A DNA stretch of 64,000 bases from Dyella_B sp035503745 (GCF_035503745.1 NZ_DATJTC010000035.1:14018-78017), one strand, 5' to 3'; counted from the first letter of the stretch, positions 8,305 to 17,603 are shown. Program-made: numbers and translations. The notes: generated by a model from the sequence alone, not told the origin.

Positions 8305-10323
8305 ATGGATAAACGTAAATGGGGATTTTTGTCTGTGCTGCTGTGCCTTGTGTGCGCGAGCTACGCATGGGCCGATGACGGCGCGACGACCGCGCCATCG
8401 CCCCACCAGCTTCCGCCGATCGGCAACTTCATACGACAGCCCGACTTCTCCCAGGTGAGCATGTCGCCCGACGGCACCTACATCGGCACACTGGTACCCG
8501 AGCCTGGCAATCCGTACGGCAACCTGCTGGCCATCCTCGATGCCAGGACCGGCAAGGCGGTACATCTGCTGCGCTCGGGCGCGCATGCGCTGATCCACGA
8601 CTATTTCTGGGTCGGCGACAAGCGCATCGTCGCCACCATCGCCCGGCAACAAGGCGGCGTTGATACGCCCATACCCACCGGCGAACTGTTCGCCATCGAC
8701 GTCGATGGCGGCGGCCAGATCGATCTGTTCGGCTATCGCGCGAGCCCAACGCAGCCGGGCGCCGGAGCCGGCAAGGTCCAACCGCGCGACGCCTATGCCC
8801 AACCCATGCTCTGGCGTCCTGTCGGCGACAACCAGATCCTGGTCGAGGTCAACGCCTTCACCACCGATCCCGCGGGCAGCCTCACCTCGGCGCGGATGAT
8901 CGACGTGCGCAACGGACGCAGCGTGGACCTGGGCAGTGCGCCGGCGCGCAACGCGCATCTGCTTGCCGATCACGCCGGACACGTGCGCGTGGCGTATGCC
9001 AACAACGATCTCTCCGGCATCGACGTGTGGTGGCGCCCGTCGGCCGGCGCGCCGTGGAAGGTGCTCAACGACCCCGCAACATCCGGCGTGGAGATGGCAC
9101 CGATCGGCTTCAACCGCGACGACAGCAAGCTGTATGTGCGTGTCACGCATGGCGATTCGCCCGATGCCATCGAAGCGATGACGCTGGCGACCGGCGCGCT
9201 CACCTCTCTTTATCAAGGTCGCTTCGCCGATCCGGGTCCGTTGCTGGAGTCAGCCGACGGACTGGACTACTACGCCGTGATCACCCAGGAAGGCAGGCGC
9301 TCGCTGTTCTATCTCGATGAAAATAGTCAGGAAGCTCGACTCAACAAGGCGCTGGCTGCGAAGTTTCCCGGGCAACTGGTCTACTTTTCCTCCTTCACGC
9401 GCGACGGAAAGCGCGCCATCGTCAGCGTGAGCAGCGATCGCGATCCCGGCGACTACTACATCTTCGATCTGGACACCCACAAGGCAAGTCATCTGTTCAG
9501 CGCCATGCCGTGGATCGACCCCGCGCACATGCAGCCGATGCAACCGATCGAACTTAAGGCACGCGACGGACTACTGCTGCATGGCTTCCTGACCCTGCCG
9601 GCAGGCGCCAGGCCTTATCCATTGATCGTGCTGCCGCACGGCGGCCCGCACGGCATTGCCGACCTCTGGCAGTTCGATCCAGAAGTCCAGTTGCTCGCCT
9701 CGCGCGGCTACGCCGTGCTGCAGATCAACTACCGCGGTTCGGGCGGTTACGGCAGCTACTTCCAAAACCGCGGCTATCGGCAATGGGGCCTGAGCATGCA
9801 GGACGATCTCACCGACGCCACGCGCTGGGCGATCGACCAGGGCTACGCCGACGCCAGGCGCATCTGCATCTACGGCGAGAGCTATGGCGGCTACGCCGCG
9901 CTGGAGGGCGCGGTGCGCGAACCGGATCTTTATAAATGCGCCATCGGCTACGCAGGCGTTTACGACTTGCGGCTGCAACTGGACCTGGGCGACACACGCC
10001 AAACCAGGATGGGCGAGGCCTACCTGCAGCTCGCGCTGGGTGACGATCGCAACGATCTGCTGCGCCGCTCGCCGCTAAGCGGTGCCGGCCGCATCAAGGC
10101 CGACATTCTGCTGATCCACGGCGGCGACGATCCGCGTGCGCCGTTCAAGAACTTCCAGGCATTCACCCAGGCGCTGGACCAACACGGCAAGCATTACCAA
10201 ACGCTGGTCGAGCCGCACGAAGGCCATGGTTTCTTCCTGCCGGAGCATCAGCAGGAAGCGTATCAGGCGATCATCGGCTTCCTGGATCGCAACATCGGCC
10301 CCGGCGCGGCCGCTAAGCCGTAA
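8305..10323 (+). CDS. Exported S9-family prolyl oligopeptidase-type peptidase
   Basis: A 672-residue secreted serine peptidase. Residues 1-25 form a signal peptide (MDKRKWGFLSVLLCLVCASYAWADD). Residues about 40-410 are a WD/beta-propeller region and the last 250 residues an alpha/beta hydrolase. The nucleophile motif is YGESYGGYAALEGAV, the acid is in IHGGDDPRAPF and the catalytic His in EPHEGHGFF; HGGPHG forms the oxyanion side. This is the dipeptidyl/acyl-aminoacyl peptidase (S9C-like) arrangement, expected to release or degrade peptides in the periplasm. The ATG at 8305 has GGGGG upstream; the open frame extends much further upstream but that part is antisense to pyk. Confidence 0.9.
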   Translation: MDKRKWGFLSVLLCLVCASYAWADDGATTAPSPHQLPPIGNFIRQPDFSQVSMSPDGTYIGTLVPEPGNPYGNLLAILDARTGKAVHLLRSGAHALIHDYFWVGDKRIVATIARQQGGVDTPIPTGELFAIDVDGGGQIDLFGYRASPTQPGAGAGKVQPRDAYAQPMLWRPVGDNQILVEVNAFTTDPAGSLTSARMIDVRNGRSVDLGSAPARNAHLLADHAGHVRVAYANNDLSGIDVWWRPSAGAPWKVLNDPATSGVEMAPIGFNRDDSKLYVRVTHGDSPDAIEAMTLATGALTSLYQGRFADPGPLLESADGLDYYAVITQEGRRSLFYLDENSQEARLNKALAAKFPGQLVYFSSFTRDGKRAIVSVSSDRDPGDYYIFDLDTHKASHLFSAMPWIDPAHMQPMQPIELKARDGLLLHGFLTLPAGARPYPLIVLPHGGPHGIADLWQFDPEVQLLASRGYAVLQINYRGSGGYGSYFQNRGYRQWGLSMQDDLTDATRWAIDQGYADARRICIYGESYGGYAALEGAVREPDLYKCAIGYAGVYDLRLQLDLGDTRQTRMGEAYLQLALGDDRNDLLRRSPLSGAGRIKADILLIHGGDDPRAPFKNFQAFTQALDQHGKHYQTLVEPHEGHGFFLPEHQQEAYQAIIGFLDRNIGPGAAAKP

Positions 10324-10343
10324 GCGATACCGCGGCCGCGCGA

Positions 10344-11165
10344 TCAGCCGTTCTGCAACGCGATGTTCAACACTTCGGCCAGGCGCCTGCCCGCTTCGCG
10401 CAGGCGACTGTCGGCCACCGGCAACTCCGCATCGATGTAGGCCTGATCGATCTTGTGATTGGCCGGATAAATATCGTGCGTGATCTGGCACGATTCCTCC
10501 GCCCATTGCACCACCGGACGATCCAGCGGCGCGATCGGCGGCGGCAGCGGCGCGGGGCCTTCGGCGTCCAGGCGATCGGCATAGGCTTTCCAGCCCAGAC
10601 CGCGCGTGCTGAGCAGGCCCGAGTCCCATACGCGATGCAGGTTCATGCCCTGCCCCTGGAATTGCACTTGATACGCGTTGCCGCCCGCGTCATCGCGATA
10701 GCCGGCATGCAAGGGCTGATGAATGTCGCCGATGAAATGCACCACGAACTTAAGCGCCTGCAACCGCGCCGCATCCGTCTGCGTGCGGTCGCTCAGGATG
10801 GCGACATAGTGCGGAATGGCTTCGACCACGCACTTGCCGTCCTTGCAATCGCGCGGCGCCACGTACACACAATTGGGATTGTGGAAATCGGCGTAGTGCA
10901 GCGGGCGCGTTTCCTTCCACAACGCCTGCTGGTTCGGATCGTTGCGGATCTCGTCGGGCCAACTGGCGATGTCGGCCAGCGATTGGGTGTGATCGAGCGC
11001 CAGCAGATGCAGCACCTCCGCCTTCGCCGCGGGACTTAAGTGCCGCTGGGCCAGCTCGGCGACCACGCTGTGGCCCAGCGGCCCCCAGGCCTCGGCAGCA
11101 GGCGCGAGGGCAAGCGTGACGAACAAGGCGGCAGCAAGGCGGCGCAGGCGGGGCATGGCAGGCAT
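10344..11165 (-). CDS. Exported S1/P1-type nuclease
   Basis: Zinc-dependent single-strand nuclease of the S1/P1 family, expected in the periplasm or outside the cell. A signal peptide (MPAMPRLRRLAAALFVTLALAPAAEA) ends just before WGPLGH, so processing would expose the N-terminal Trp that coordinates zinc. All nine family zinc ligands can be matched: that Trp, His of GPLGH, Asp of LADIASW, His of LHYADF, His/Asp/His of VHFIGDIHQPLHAG and His/Asp of NLHRVWDSG. The start is uncertain between 11186, 11165 and 11156, none with a strong RBS; all keep the same signal peptide. It lies 43 bases downstream of the OsmC gene on the same strand. Confidence 0.9.
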   Translation of the reverse strand: MPAMPRLRRLAAALFVTLALAPAAEAWGPLGHSVVAELAQRHLSPAAKAEVLHLLALDHTQSLADIASWPDEIRNDPNQQALWKETRPLHYADFHNPNCVYVAPRDCKDGKCVVEAIPHYVAILSDRTQTDAARLQALKFVVHFIGDIHQPLHAGYRDDAGGNAYQVQFQGQGMNLHRVWDSGLLSTRGLGWKAYADRLDAEGPAPLPPPIAPLDRPVVQWAEESCQITHDIYPANHKIDQAYIDAELPVADSRLREAGRRLAEVLNIALQNG

Positions 11166-11208
11166 CCGGAATGGCAAGTGGCGCATCTTGCCACAGCCAC
11201 CATGACAT

Positions 11209-11673
11209 TCATGCATGGCTGGTGTGCACCACGTTGCCGCTGGCATCGCGCACGCTGACGTCCACCGCAATACCTTGCCGCACGCTCTCGGTGACGATGC
11301 AAAAATCTTCGAATTGGGCCAGCGCGCGCTCGCCGTGCTCGAAGGCCGTCACCGCATCGGCGAGCTGCAACTCCACCGCGATGTGCACGATGCGCCAGCG
11401 GCCATGTTCGTTGCGCGCCGTGCTGGCCCGCACCCGGGCGGTGAGCTTGCCGGGCTCGTTCTTGAACTTGCGCAGGGCGAACAACAGGCTGGCGAGCAGG
11501 CAGTTGGCCACCCCGGCGATCAGCAGGCGCGAGGGATTGGGCCCGGTCTCCCCGCCCAGCGGCCGGGTCTCGTCGGTCGCCATGTCCGGTATGGCGGTGC
11601 CGTCGAAGCGCACGCGAAATTCGTAGTCGTGGGTCTGCTCCAGGCTCAGTTCGATGACTTGCTCTTCGCTCAT
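11209..11673 (-). CDS. OsmC-family protein
   Basis: A 154-residue cytosolic protein of the OsmC/Ohr fold, a family of thiol-dependent peroxidases. The two conserved cysteines are present in VANCLLASLLFALRK (about residue 58) and EDFCIVTES (about residue 124), the usual spacing for the redox pair. The GPNPSRLLIAGVANC segment is typical. It is closer to the general OsmC group than to Ohr, so organic hydroperoxide specificity is not certain. It is probably co-transcribed with the nuclease downstream and is divergent from gapA. Confidence 0.88.
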   Translation of the reverse strand: MSEEQVIELSLEQTHDYEFRVRFDGTAIPDMATDETRPLGGETGPNPSRLLIAGVANCLLASLLFALRKFKNEPGKLTARVRASTARNEHGRWRIVHIAVELQLADAVTAFEHGERALAQFEDFCIVTESVRQGIAVDVSVRDASGNVVHTSHA

Positions 11674-11849
11674 GACGAGGTTTCCTAAGGCTCAAGGACG
11701 GGGATCCAGCCGCCCGATCCTGCACCCGGCCGGCCGTTCAGGCCAGCCCCGGATGAGGTATCGACCCGGTTCTGGCTAAAATACGTGTTTCGGCGGTCCG
11801 TCCGGACCGTCGCTTCGCTGCCCCATCTTGCTTTGGAGGATGCTGTCCC

Positions 11850-12863
11850 ATGGCCATCAAGGTCGCCATCAACGGTTACGGTCGCATTGGCCGCAATGTT
11901 TTGCGTGCGCTGTACGAATCGGGTCGGACCAACGAATTCCAGATCGTTGCGGTCAACGACCTCGGCAACGCCGAAACCAACGCGCACCTCACCCAGTACG
12001 ACACCGCGCACGGCAAGTTCCCGGGCGAAGTGTCGGTGGACGGCGGCGACCTGATCGTCAACGGCGACCGCATCAAGGTCTGCGCCGAGCGCGATCCGTC
12101 CAAGCTGCCCTGGGGCGAGCTGGGCATCGACGTGGTGCTGGAGTGCACGGGCCTGTTCACCTCCAAGGCCAAGGCCGGCGCGCATCTGGCCGCGGGCGCC
12201 AAGAAGGTGATCATTTCAGCGCCCGGCGACAAGGACGTGGACGGCACCTTCGTCTACGGCGTGAACCACGACAAGATCACCGCCGCGCACCAGGTGATTT
12301 CCAACGCCTCGTGCACCACCAACTGCCTGGCGCCGCTGGCCAAGGTGCTGCACGAAAAGATCGGCATCGTGCACGGCCTGATGACCACCATCCACGCCTA
12401 CACCAACGACCAGGTGTTGACCGACGTCTATCATTCGGACCTGCGTCGCGCCCGTTCGGCCACGCATTCGCAGATCCCCACCAAGACCGGCGCCGCCGCC
12501 GCGGTGGGCCTGGTGTTGCCCGAACTCAACGGCAAGCTGGACGGCTTCGCCATGCGCGTGCCGACCATCAACGTGTCGGTGGTGGACCTGTCCTTCGTCG
12601 CCGCGCGCAACACCACCAAGGAAGAAATCGACGCCGCCATCCATGAGGCCGCCAACGGCGCGCTGAAGGGCATCCTGGCCGTGAACAGCAAGCCGCTGGT
12701 GTCGATCGACTTCAACCACAATGCATCCTCCTCGATCTACGACTCCACCCAGACGCGCGTCATGGGCGGCACGCTGGTGAAGGTGCTGAGCTGGTACGAC
12801 AACGAGTGGGGTTTCTCCAACCGCATGCTGGACATGACCAAGGCGCTGATGGCGGCCAATTAA
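11850..12863 (+). CDS. gapA: Glyceraldehyde-3-phosphate dehydrogenase, type I
   Basis: NAD-dependent glycolytic GAPDH, 337 residues. Visible features are the Rossmann motif INGYGRIGRNVLRAL at residues 6-20, VAVNDLGNAETNAHLTQYD, the catalytic SNASCTTNCLAPLAK (Cys near 153), HAYTNDQ, the phosphate-binding RRARSATHSQIPTKTGAAAA, and SWYDNEWGFSNRMLD near the end. GGAGG lies about 11 bases before the ATG. A TAAAAT box at 11777-11782 is a candidate -10, without a convincing -35. No pgk follows, unlike many bacterial gap operons; transcription ends at the terminator at 12885. Confidence 0.98.
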   Translation: MAIKVAINGYGRIGRNVLRALYESGRTNEFQIVAVNDLGNAETNAHLTQYDTAHGKFPGEVSVDGGDLIVNGDRIKVCAERDPSKLPWGELGIDVVLECTGLFTSKAKAGAHLAAGAKKVIISAPGDKDVDGTFVYGVNHDKITAAHQVISNASCTTNCLAPLAKVLHEKIGIVHGLMTTIHAYTNDQVLTDVYHSDLRRARSATHSQIPTKTGAAAAVGLVLPELNGKLDGFAMRVPTINVSVVDLSFVAARNTTKEEIDAAIHEAANGALKGILAVNSKPLVSIDFNHNASSSIYDSTQTRVMGGTLVKVLSWYDNEWGFSNRMLDMTKALMAAN

Positions 12864-12884
12864 GCCCCATCGCCCATCGTTCGC

Positions 12885-12914
12885 AAAAAAAGCCGGGCGT
12901 TGCCCGGCTTTTTT
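12885..12914. terminator. Bidirectional rho-independent terminator
   Basis: A7-GCCGGGC-GTT-GCCCGGC-T6: a perfect 7-bp GC stem with A and T runs on the two sides, between convergent gapA and tpx. It can serve both genes. Confidence 0.95.
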
Positions 12915-12936
12915 GTCGCAATACCGCGGCGAAACC

Positions 12937-13437
12937 TTATTTCAGCGCGGCGAGCGCCGCATCGTAATTGGGCTCGTGCGCGATCTCACCGACCAGTTCG
13001 GTGTGCAGCACCTTATCGTGCGCATCCAACACGACCACCGCGCGCGCGGCCAGGCCCACCAGCGGTCCCGATGCGATCGCCACGCCGTAATTCTTCAGGA
13101 AATCGTGCCCGCGCATGGTCGACAGCGTGGCCACGTGATCCAGGCCTTCGGCGCCACAGAAACGCGCCTGCGCGAACGGCAGGTCGGCGGAGATGCACAG
13201 CACCACGGCGTTATCGAGCTGACCGGCCTTCTCGTTGAAACGGCGCACCGACGTGGCACATGTCGGCGTGTCGACGCTGGGGAAAATGTTCAGCACCTTG
13301 CGCTTGCCGGCGAAGCTGGCCAGCGTGGCGTCGGACAGATCCTTGGCGACGAGGCTGAAAGCCGGTGCCTGCTGGCCCACGGCCGGAAGCTGGCCGTCGA
13401 TCTTGATCGGATTGCCCTTGAGCGTAACCTGGGACAT
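12937..13437 (-). CDS. tpx: Thiol peroxidase Tpx (atypical 2-Cys peroxiredoxin)
   Basis: Thioredoxin-dependent peroxidase, 166 residues as usual for Tpx. The peroxidatic cysteine is Cys60 in SVDTPTCATS and the resolving cysteine Cys94 in PFAQARFC, matching the positions in the E. coli enzyme; Cys81 corresponds to the third conserved cysteine. The start MSQVTLKGNPIKIDG has AGGAG about 8 bases upstream; a longer frame to 13497 adds 20 unlike residues. It follows the shared gapA/tpx terminator. Confidence 0.97.
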   Translation of the reverse strand: MSQVTLKGNPIKIDGQLPAVGQQAPAFSLVAKDLSDATLASFAGKRKVLNIFPSVDTPTCATSVRRFNEKAGQLDNAVVLCISADLPFAQARFCGAEGLDHVATLSTMRGHDFLKNYGVAIASGPLVGLAARAVVVLDAHDKVLHTELVGEIAHEPNYDAALAALK

Positions 13438-13511
13438 GGGGGAACTCCTGACTGCGGTGAGGAAGCGATCGGGCCACGATAGCGCCGATGTATCCATGCG
13501 TCGAGCGAAGC

Positions 13512-13546
13512 GATGCTCCCTCTACCCGCCGCAGAAAGGGAGCATC
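13512..13546. repeat. Intergenic hairpin beyond fumarylacetoacetase
   Basis: Perfect 10-bp inverted repeat GATGCTCCCT / AGGGAGCATC with a 15-base loop, in the gap between the 3' end of the fumarylacetoacetase gene and the start of tpx. No T-run on either side; possibly an mRNA 3'-end stabiliser. Confidence 0.65.
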
Positions 13547-13568
13547 TCGCGCAAGGCGGTGAAGCCGA

Positions 13569-14552
13569 TTACTTTAGCGGCGCGATCGCCTGCTCGATCG
13601 CGCCGAAAATCGATACGCCGTGTTTATCGGTGACCTCGATGCGCAGCGTGTCGCCGAACGTCAGGAACGGCGTGGTCGGCCGGCCGTCACGCAGGGTTTC
13701 CACCGTGCGCTGTTCGGCCAGGCACGAGGCGCCCTTGCTGGTGTCTTCGTTGGCGATGGTGCCCGAGCCCACGATGGTGCCGGCCGTCAGCGGCCGCGTT
13801 TTCGCCGCGTGCGCCACCAGTTGCGCGAAGTTGAATTGCATGTCCACGCCGCATTCGGCTTCGCCGAACCATTTGCCGTTCAACCAGGTGCGCATGGGCA
13901 GATGCAGTTTTTCGCCGCGCCACGCATCGCCCAGTTCATCGGGGGTCACCAGCACCGGCGACAGGGCCGAACGTGGCTTGGATTGCAGAAAACCGAAACC
14001 CTTGGCCAACTCTGCCGGAATCAGGTTGCGCAGGCTGACGTCGTTGACCAGGCCGACCAGCTGGATATGCCCCGCCGCCTGCTCGGGCGTCACCGCCATC
14101 GGCACGTCGTCGGTCACCACCACCACTTCCGCTTCGAGGTCGATGCCGTACTCTTCGCTGGGCACCGTCACCGGGTCGCGCGGCCCGAGAAAGCCCGCGC
14201 TGGTGGCCTGGTACATCAGCGGATCGACGTAAAACGACTCGGGCACTTCGGCGCCGCGCGCACGGCGCACGCGCGCGACGTGCGGCAGATAGGCGCTGCC
14301 GTCGACAAATTCGTAGGCGCGCGGCAACGGCGCGGCCAGCCTGGCGGCATCCAGCGCGAACGCACCCGTGGCACTGCCGGCGTTGAGTTCGTCGGACAAC
14401 GCATTCAGTCGCGGCGCGGTGTTGGACCAATCGTCGAGCGCCGCCTGCAGCGTGGCGGCAATGCCGCCGGCCTTCACCCCGCGGGTGAGATCGCGGCTGA
14501 CGACGATCAGCGTACCGTCGCGCCCGCCTTCCTTGAGACTGCCCAGTTTCAT
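13569..14552 (-). CDS. fahA: Fumarylacetoacetate hydrolase-family protein (tyrosine catabolism)
   Basis: Likely the last enzyme of the homogentisate route, splitting fumarylacetoacetate into fumarate and acetoacetate. The 327-residue protein belongs to the shorter bacterial FAH group. Metal-site residues fit YGIDLEAEVVVVTDDV (Glu/Asp) and the conserved LVNDVSLRNLIPAELAKGFGFLQSKP segment, with GTIVGSGTIANED near residue 250. The start MKLGSLKEGG is at ATG 14552; the frame runs 24 bases further to 14576. It lies 85 bases downstream of hmgA on the same strand, which supports the assignment; the symbol is by context. Confidence 0.9.
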   Translation of the reverse strand: MKLGSLKEGGRDGTLIVVSRDLTRGVKAGGIAATLQAALDDWSNTAPRLNALSDELNAGSATGAFALDAARLAAPLPRAYEFVDGSAYLPHVARVRRARGAEVPESFYVDPLMYQATSAGFLGPRDPVTVPSEEYGIDLEAEVVVVTDDVPMAVTPEQAAGHIQLVGLVNDVSLRNLIPAELAKGFGFLQSKPRSALSPVLVTPDELGDAWRGEKLHLPMRTWLNGKWFGEAECGVDMQFNFAQLVAHAAKTRPLTAGTIVGSGTIANEDTSKGASCLAEQRTVETLRDGRPTTPFLTFGDTLRIEVTDKHGVSIFGAIEQAIAPLK

Positions 14553-14637
14553 GCATTCACTCCGTCGGCTGCACATGCGGGCAGCCCATTGCTTGTTCGA
14601 TGTGCGGTGGCGTGGGTCGCCAACCGCGCTGCGCGCC

Positions 14638-15942
14638 TCACCCTTGCCGGGGATCGAAGCGCTTTTTAATGCCCTGCCAGCACTGGTAGTAATCGTGCTG
14701 CAGTTGCGGCGCGTCCAGCGCTTGTTGGGTTGGGTGGATCACCTTGCGCGTTTCGAACATGAAGGCCATCGTGCCGGTGATGTGATCGGGCTTGCTGACA
14801 TCGGCCTCACTCGCCTTGGCGAAACTCGCCTCATCCGGGCCGTGGCCGCTCATGCAATTGTGCAGGCTCGCACCGCCCGGCACGAAACCGCCGGCCTTGG
14901 CATCGTAGGCGCCCTCGATCAGGCCCATGAATTCACTGGCCACGTTGCGGTGGAAATACGGCGGACGGAACGTGTGCTCGGCCACCAGCCAGCGCGGCGG
15001 GAAGATCACGAAATCCATATTGGCCGTACCGGGCGTATCGCTGGGCGAAGTCAGCACGGTAAAGATCGACGGATCGGGATGATCGACGCTGATCGAACCG
15101 ACGGTGTTGAAGTGCATCAAATCGTATTTATAGGGCGCGTAGTTGCCGTGCCAGGCCACCACGTCCAGCGGCGAGTGATCGATGCGCGCCGACCACAGCG
15201 CACCCTGGAATTTGTTGATCAGCTCGAAATCGCCTTCAACGTCTTCGTAAGCGGCGTGGGGGGTGAGGAAGTCGCGCGGCAGCGCCATCGAGTTGGCCCC
15301 GATCGGCCCCAAGTCCGGCAGGCGCAGCAGGCTGCCGAAGTTTTCCGCGACGTAACCGCGTGCCTCTCCGTCCGGCAGTTCCACCCGAAAACGCACGCCG
15401 CGCGGAATCACCGCCACGTCAAGCGGCTTGAGATCCAGCACGCCAAACTCCGTGGCCAGGCGCACGCGCCCCTGCTGCGGCACGATCAACAGCTCGCCGT
15501 CGGCGTCGTAGAAGAAACGCCCCTGCATGGAACGATTGGCCGCATAGACGTGGATACCGCAACCAGCCTGCTCGGCCGCGCCGCCGTTGCCGGCAAGGGT
15601 GACCAGGCCGTCGATGAAATCGGTGGGCTGGACGGGCATCGGCCAAGGGTCCCATCGCAACTGGTTGGGCGTGGCCGGCGCCTCGTGGAAGCGGTTATGG
15701 AAGCGGGCATGCGCAAGCGGCTTGAACGGCTGGTGCATGGCCGCCGGACGGATACGGTAGAGCCAGCTGCGCCGGTTGACGTGCCGCGGCGCGGTGAACG
15801 CGGTGCCCGACAACTGCTCGGCGTACAGGCCGTGTGCCACGCGCTGCGGGGAATTCTGCCCGGCCGGCAACACGCCCGCGATCGCCTCACTGGCGAACTC
15901 GTTGCCAAAACCGGATTGGTACTGCTCGGGATGGGTTGACAT
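14638..15942 (-). CDS. hmgA: Homogentisate 1,2-dioxygenase
   Basis: Non-heme Fe(II) dioxygenase opening the ring of homogentisate to maleylacetoacetate. At 434 residues it is of normal length. The opening YQSGFGNEFASEAIAGVLPAGQNSPQ is diagnostic, as are YRIRPAAMH, and the iron ligands in PPYFHRNVASEFMGL (His, Glu) and GASLHNCMSGHGPDE (His). It is upstream of fahA in the same direction; maleylacetoacetate isomerase (maiA), needed between the two enzymes, is not in this window. Expression is probably tied to the MarR regulator at 17732. Confidence 0.98.
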   Translation of the reverse strand: MSTHPEQYQSGFGNEFASEAIAGVLPAGQNSPQRVAHGLYAEQLSGTAFTAPRHVNRRSWLYRIRPAAMHQPFKPLAHARFHNRFHEAPATPNQLRWDPWPMPVQPTDFIDGLVTLAGNGGAAEQAGCGIHVYAANRSMQGRFFYDADGELLIVPQQGRVRLATEFGVLDLKPLDVAVIPRGVRFRVELPDGEARGYVAENFGSLLRLPDLGPIGANSMALPRDFLTPHAAYEDVEGDFELINKFQGALWSARIDHSPLDVVAWHGNYAPYKYDLMHFNTVGSISVDHPDPSIFTVLTSPSDTPGTANMDFVIFPPRWLVAEHTFRPPYFHRNVASEFMGLIEGAYDAKAGGFVPGGASLHNCMSGHGPDEASFAKASEADVSKPDHITGTMAFMFETRKVIHPTQQALDAPQLQHDYYQCWQGIKKRFDPRQG

Positions 15943-16064
15943 GGAAGCTCCGCGGCCTTGGGTGCATGCGGCACGCCAGCGCCGATCCTATTACTCTTGA
16001 CCCCGCCTCGCTCAAGGAAATGAGGCGATACCTATTTCACTGCAACGACTGCAAAGGAAAAAAC

Positions 16065-16460
16065 ATGTCCGATCAGTACGCTTCGCTGGGCAAGGCGCCC
16101 AGCTATTCGCTCCAGGATCTGATCCAGCCATTGGCATCGGGCAAAGGGTGGATGAAGTTCGTGGGCATCATGTTCATCGTCCAGGGTGTCGTCACGGCCC
16201 TTACCATCGTGGGCATTCTCATCGCTTGGCTACCGATCTGGACCGGCGTGCTGCTGGTTCAAGCCGCCGGCGCGCTGGAAAACGCCCAGCTCAGCGGCGA
16301 TGCGTTTGCATTGAAGGAATCGTTTGCCAAGCTCAGAACGTATTTCGTGATCCAAGGCGTGCTTTATCTGGTGGGTATCGCGATGATGGTGCTGTATTTC
16401 ATGTTCTTCGGCGCGATGTTCGCCACGCTGATGAAAAACGGCGCCCTTATGCATCACTGA
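16065..16460 (+). CDS. DUF5362-like membrane protein
   Basis: A 131-residue protein with two long hydrophobic regions (about residues 31-70 and 95-120) and a soluble N-terminus MSDQYASLGKAPSYSLQDLIQPLASGKGW. The pattern (LIQPL...GKGWMKFVGI, then a helical hairpin around GALENAQLSGD) resembles the DUF5362 family of unknown function. The ATG follows AAAGGAAAAAAC, a good ribosome-binding site. It is inserted on the opposite strand between hmgA and hppD, so it splits the tyrosine cluster into two leftward units. Confidence 0.72.
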   Translation: MSDQYASLGKAPSYSLQDLIQPLASGKGWMKFVGIMFIVQGVVTALTIVGILIAWLPIWTGVLLVQAAGALENAQLSGDAFALKESFAKLRTYFVIQGVLYLVGIAMMVLYFMFFGAMFATLMKNGALMHH

Positions 16461-16468
16461 CCCGCACC

Positions 16469-16501
16469 GCGTGGCCGTGCGCGCCGGCCGGCCACGCTTT
16501 T
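16469..16501 (+). terminator. Rho-independent terminator after the DUF5362-like gene
   Basis: GCGTGGCC / GGCCACGC 8-bp stem with a 13-base loop followed by TTTT, 8 bases after the stop codon of the gene at 16065-16460 and before the convergent hppD stop. Confidence 0.8.
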
Positions 16502-16508
16502 GGGCGCT

Positions 16509-17603
16509 TTAAAGCACGCCGCGCTTCATCTGGTCGCGCTCGATCGATTCGAACAGCGCCTGGAAGTTTCCTTCGCCGAAACCTTCGTTGCCCTTGCGCT
16601 GGATGATCTCGAAAAAGATCGGCCCGATGTTGTTCTGGGTGAAGATCTGCAACAGCTTGCGCTGCTTGGTCTCCGGGTCCGCGTCGATCAGGATCTTGTT
16701 TTTGGCCAGCCTCGGCACGTCTTCGCCGTGGTTGGGAATGCGCATGTCGATGACATCGAAATACGTCTCGGGCGTGTCGAGAAACGCCACGCCGTTGGCG
16801 CGCATCGCTTCGACCGTGTCGTAGATGTTGTCGGTGAAGCAGGCGATGTGCTGGATGCCTTCGCCGTGGTACGCGTCCAGGTATTCGTTGATCTGGCTCT
16901 TGGGATCGCTCGACTCGTTGAGCGGAATGCGCACGATGCCGTCAGGCGCGGTCATCGCCTTGGACACCAGGCCGGTCTTGGCGCCCTTGATGTCGAAGTA
17001 GCGAATCTCGCGGAAATTGAACAGGCGCTCGTAGTAATCGGACCACTTCTGCATGTTGCCGAAGTAGAGGTTGTGCGTGAGATGGTCGATGAAAGTCAGG
17101 CCGAAACCGGCCGGGTTCTGCTCGGCGCCCGGCACCGGCGAGTAATCGCCATCGTAGATGCTGCCGGCGTCGCCGTAGCGATCGACCAGATACAACATGC
17201 AATCGCCAATGCCCTTCACCACCGGTGCCTTGACCGCCTTGCTGTCGGCTTTGTCGGCCGACACTTCGCCGCCGTTGGCGAGCACGGCCTTGAGCACGTC
17301 CGCCGCCGGCCTGGTGAAGCGGATGGCGAAACCGCACGCGCACGGGCCGTGCTTGGCGGCAAAATCGGCGGCGAAGGATTGCGGATCTTCGTTGACCAGG
17401 AAGTTGACGCCGCCCTGGCGGTAGACGGTGATCGGACGCGTGTTGTGCTTGAGCACGGCGCTGAAACCCATGCTCTTGAACAGCCCATGGAGCTCGCCAG
17501 CGCGTCCGGCCGGCGCGGCAAACTCGACGAATTCAAAACCGTCGATACCCATCGGGTTCTCGAAGGTGGTCACCTGCATGCCGAGGTTGGGGTGGGCGTT
17601 CAT
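16509..17603 (-). CDS. hppD: 4-hydroxyphenylpyruvate dioxygenase
   Basis: Fe(II) dioxygenase turning 4-hydroxyphenylpyruvate into homogentisate, the substrate of the nearby HmgA. It has 364 residues. Two vicinal-oxygen-chelate domains are visible; the iron ligands are His in LTFIDHLTHNLYFG, His in GEGIQHIACFTDNIY and Glu in IGPIFFEIIQRKG near the C-terminus. The start MNAHPNLGMQ at 17603 has AGGAG 6 bases upstream; the frame extends upstream to 17912, but that part overlaps the marR gene antisense. The start lies 90 bases from the palindrome at 17693, the likely control site. Confidence 0.98.
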   Translation of the reverse strand: MNAHPNLGMQVTTFENPMGIDGFEFVEFAAPAGRAGELHGLFKSMGFSAVLKHNTRPITVYRQGGVNFLVNEDPQSFAADFAAKHGPCACGFAIRFTRPAADVLKAVLANGGEVSADKADSKAVKAPVVKGIGDCMLYLVDRYGDAGSIYDGDYSPVPGAEQNPAGFGLTFIDHLTHNLYFGNMQKWSDYYERLFNFREIRYFDIKGAKTGLVSKAMTAPDGIVRIPLNESSDPKSQINEYLDAYHGEGIQHIACFTDNIYDTVEAMRANGVAFLDTPETYFDVIDMRIPNHGEDVPRLAKNKILIDADPETKQRKLLQIFTQNNIGPIFFEIIQRKGNEGFGEGNFQALFESIERDQMKRGVL

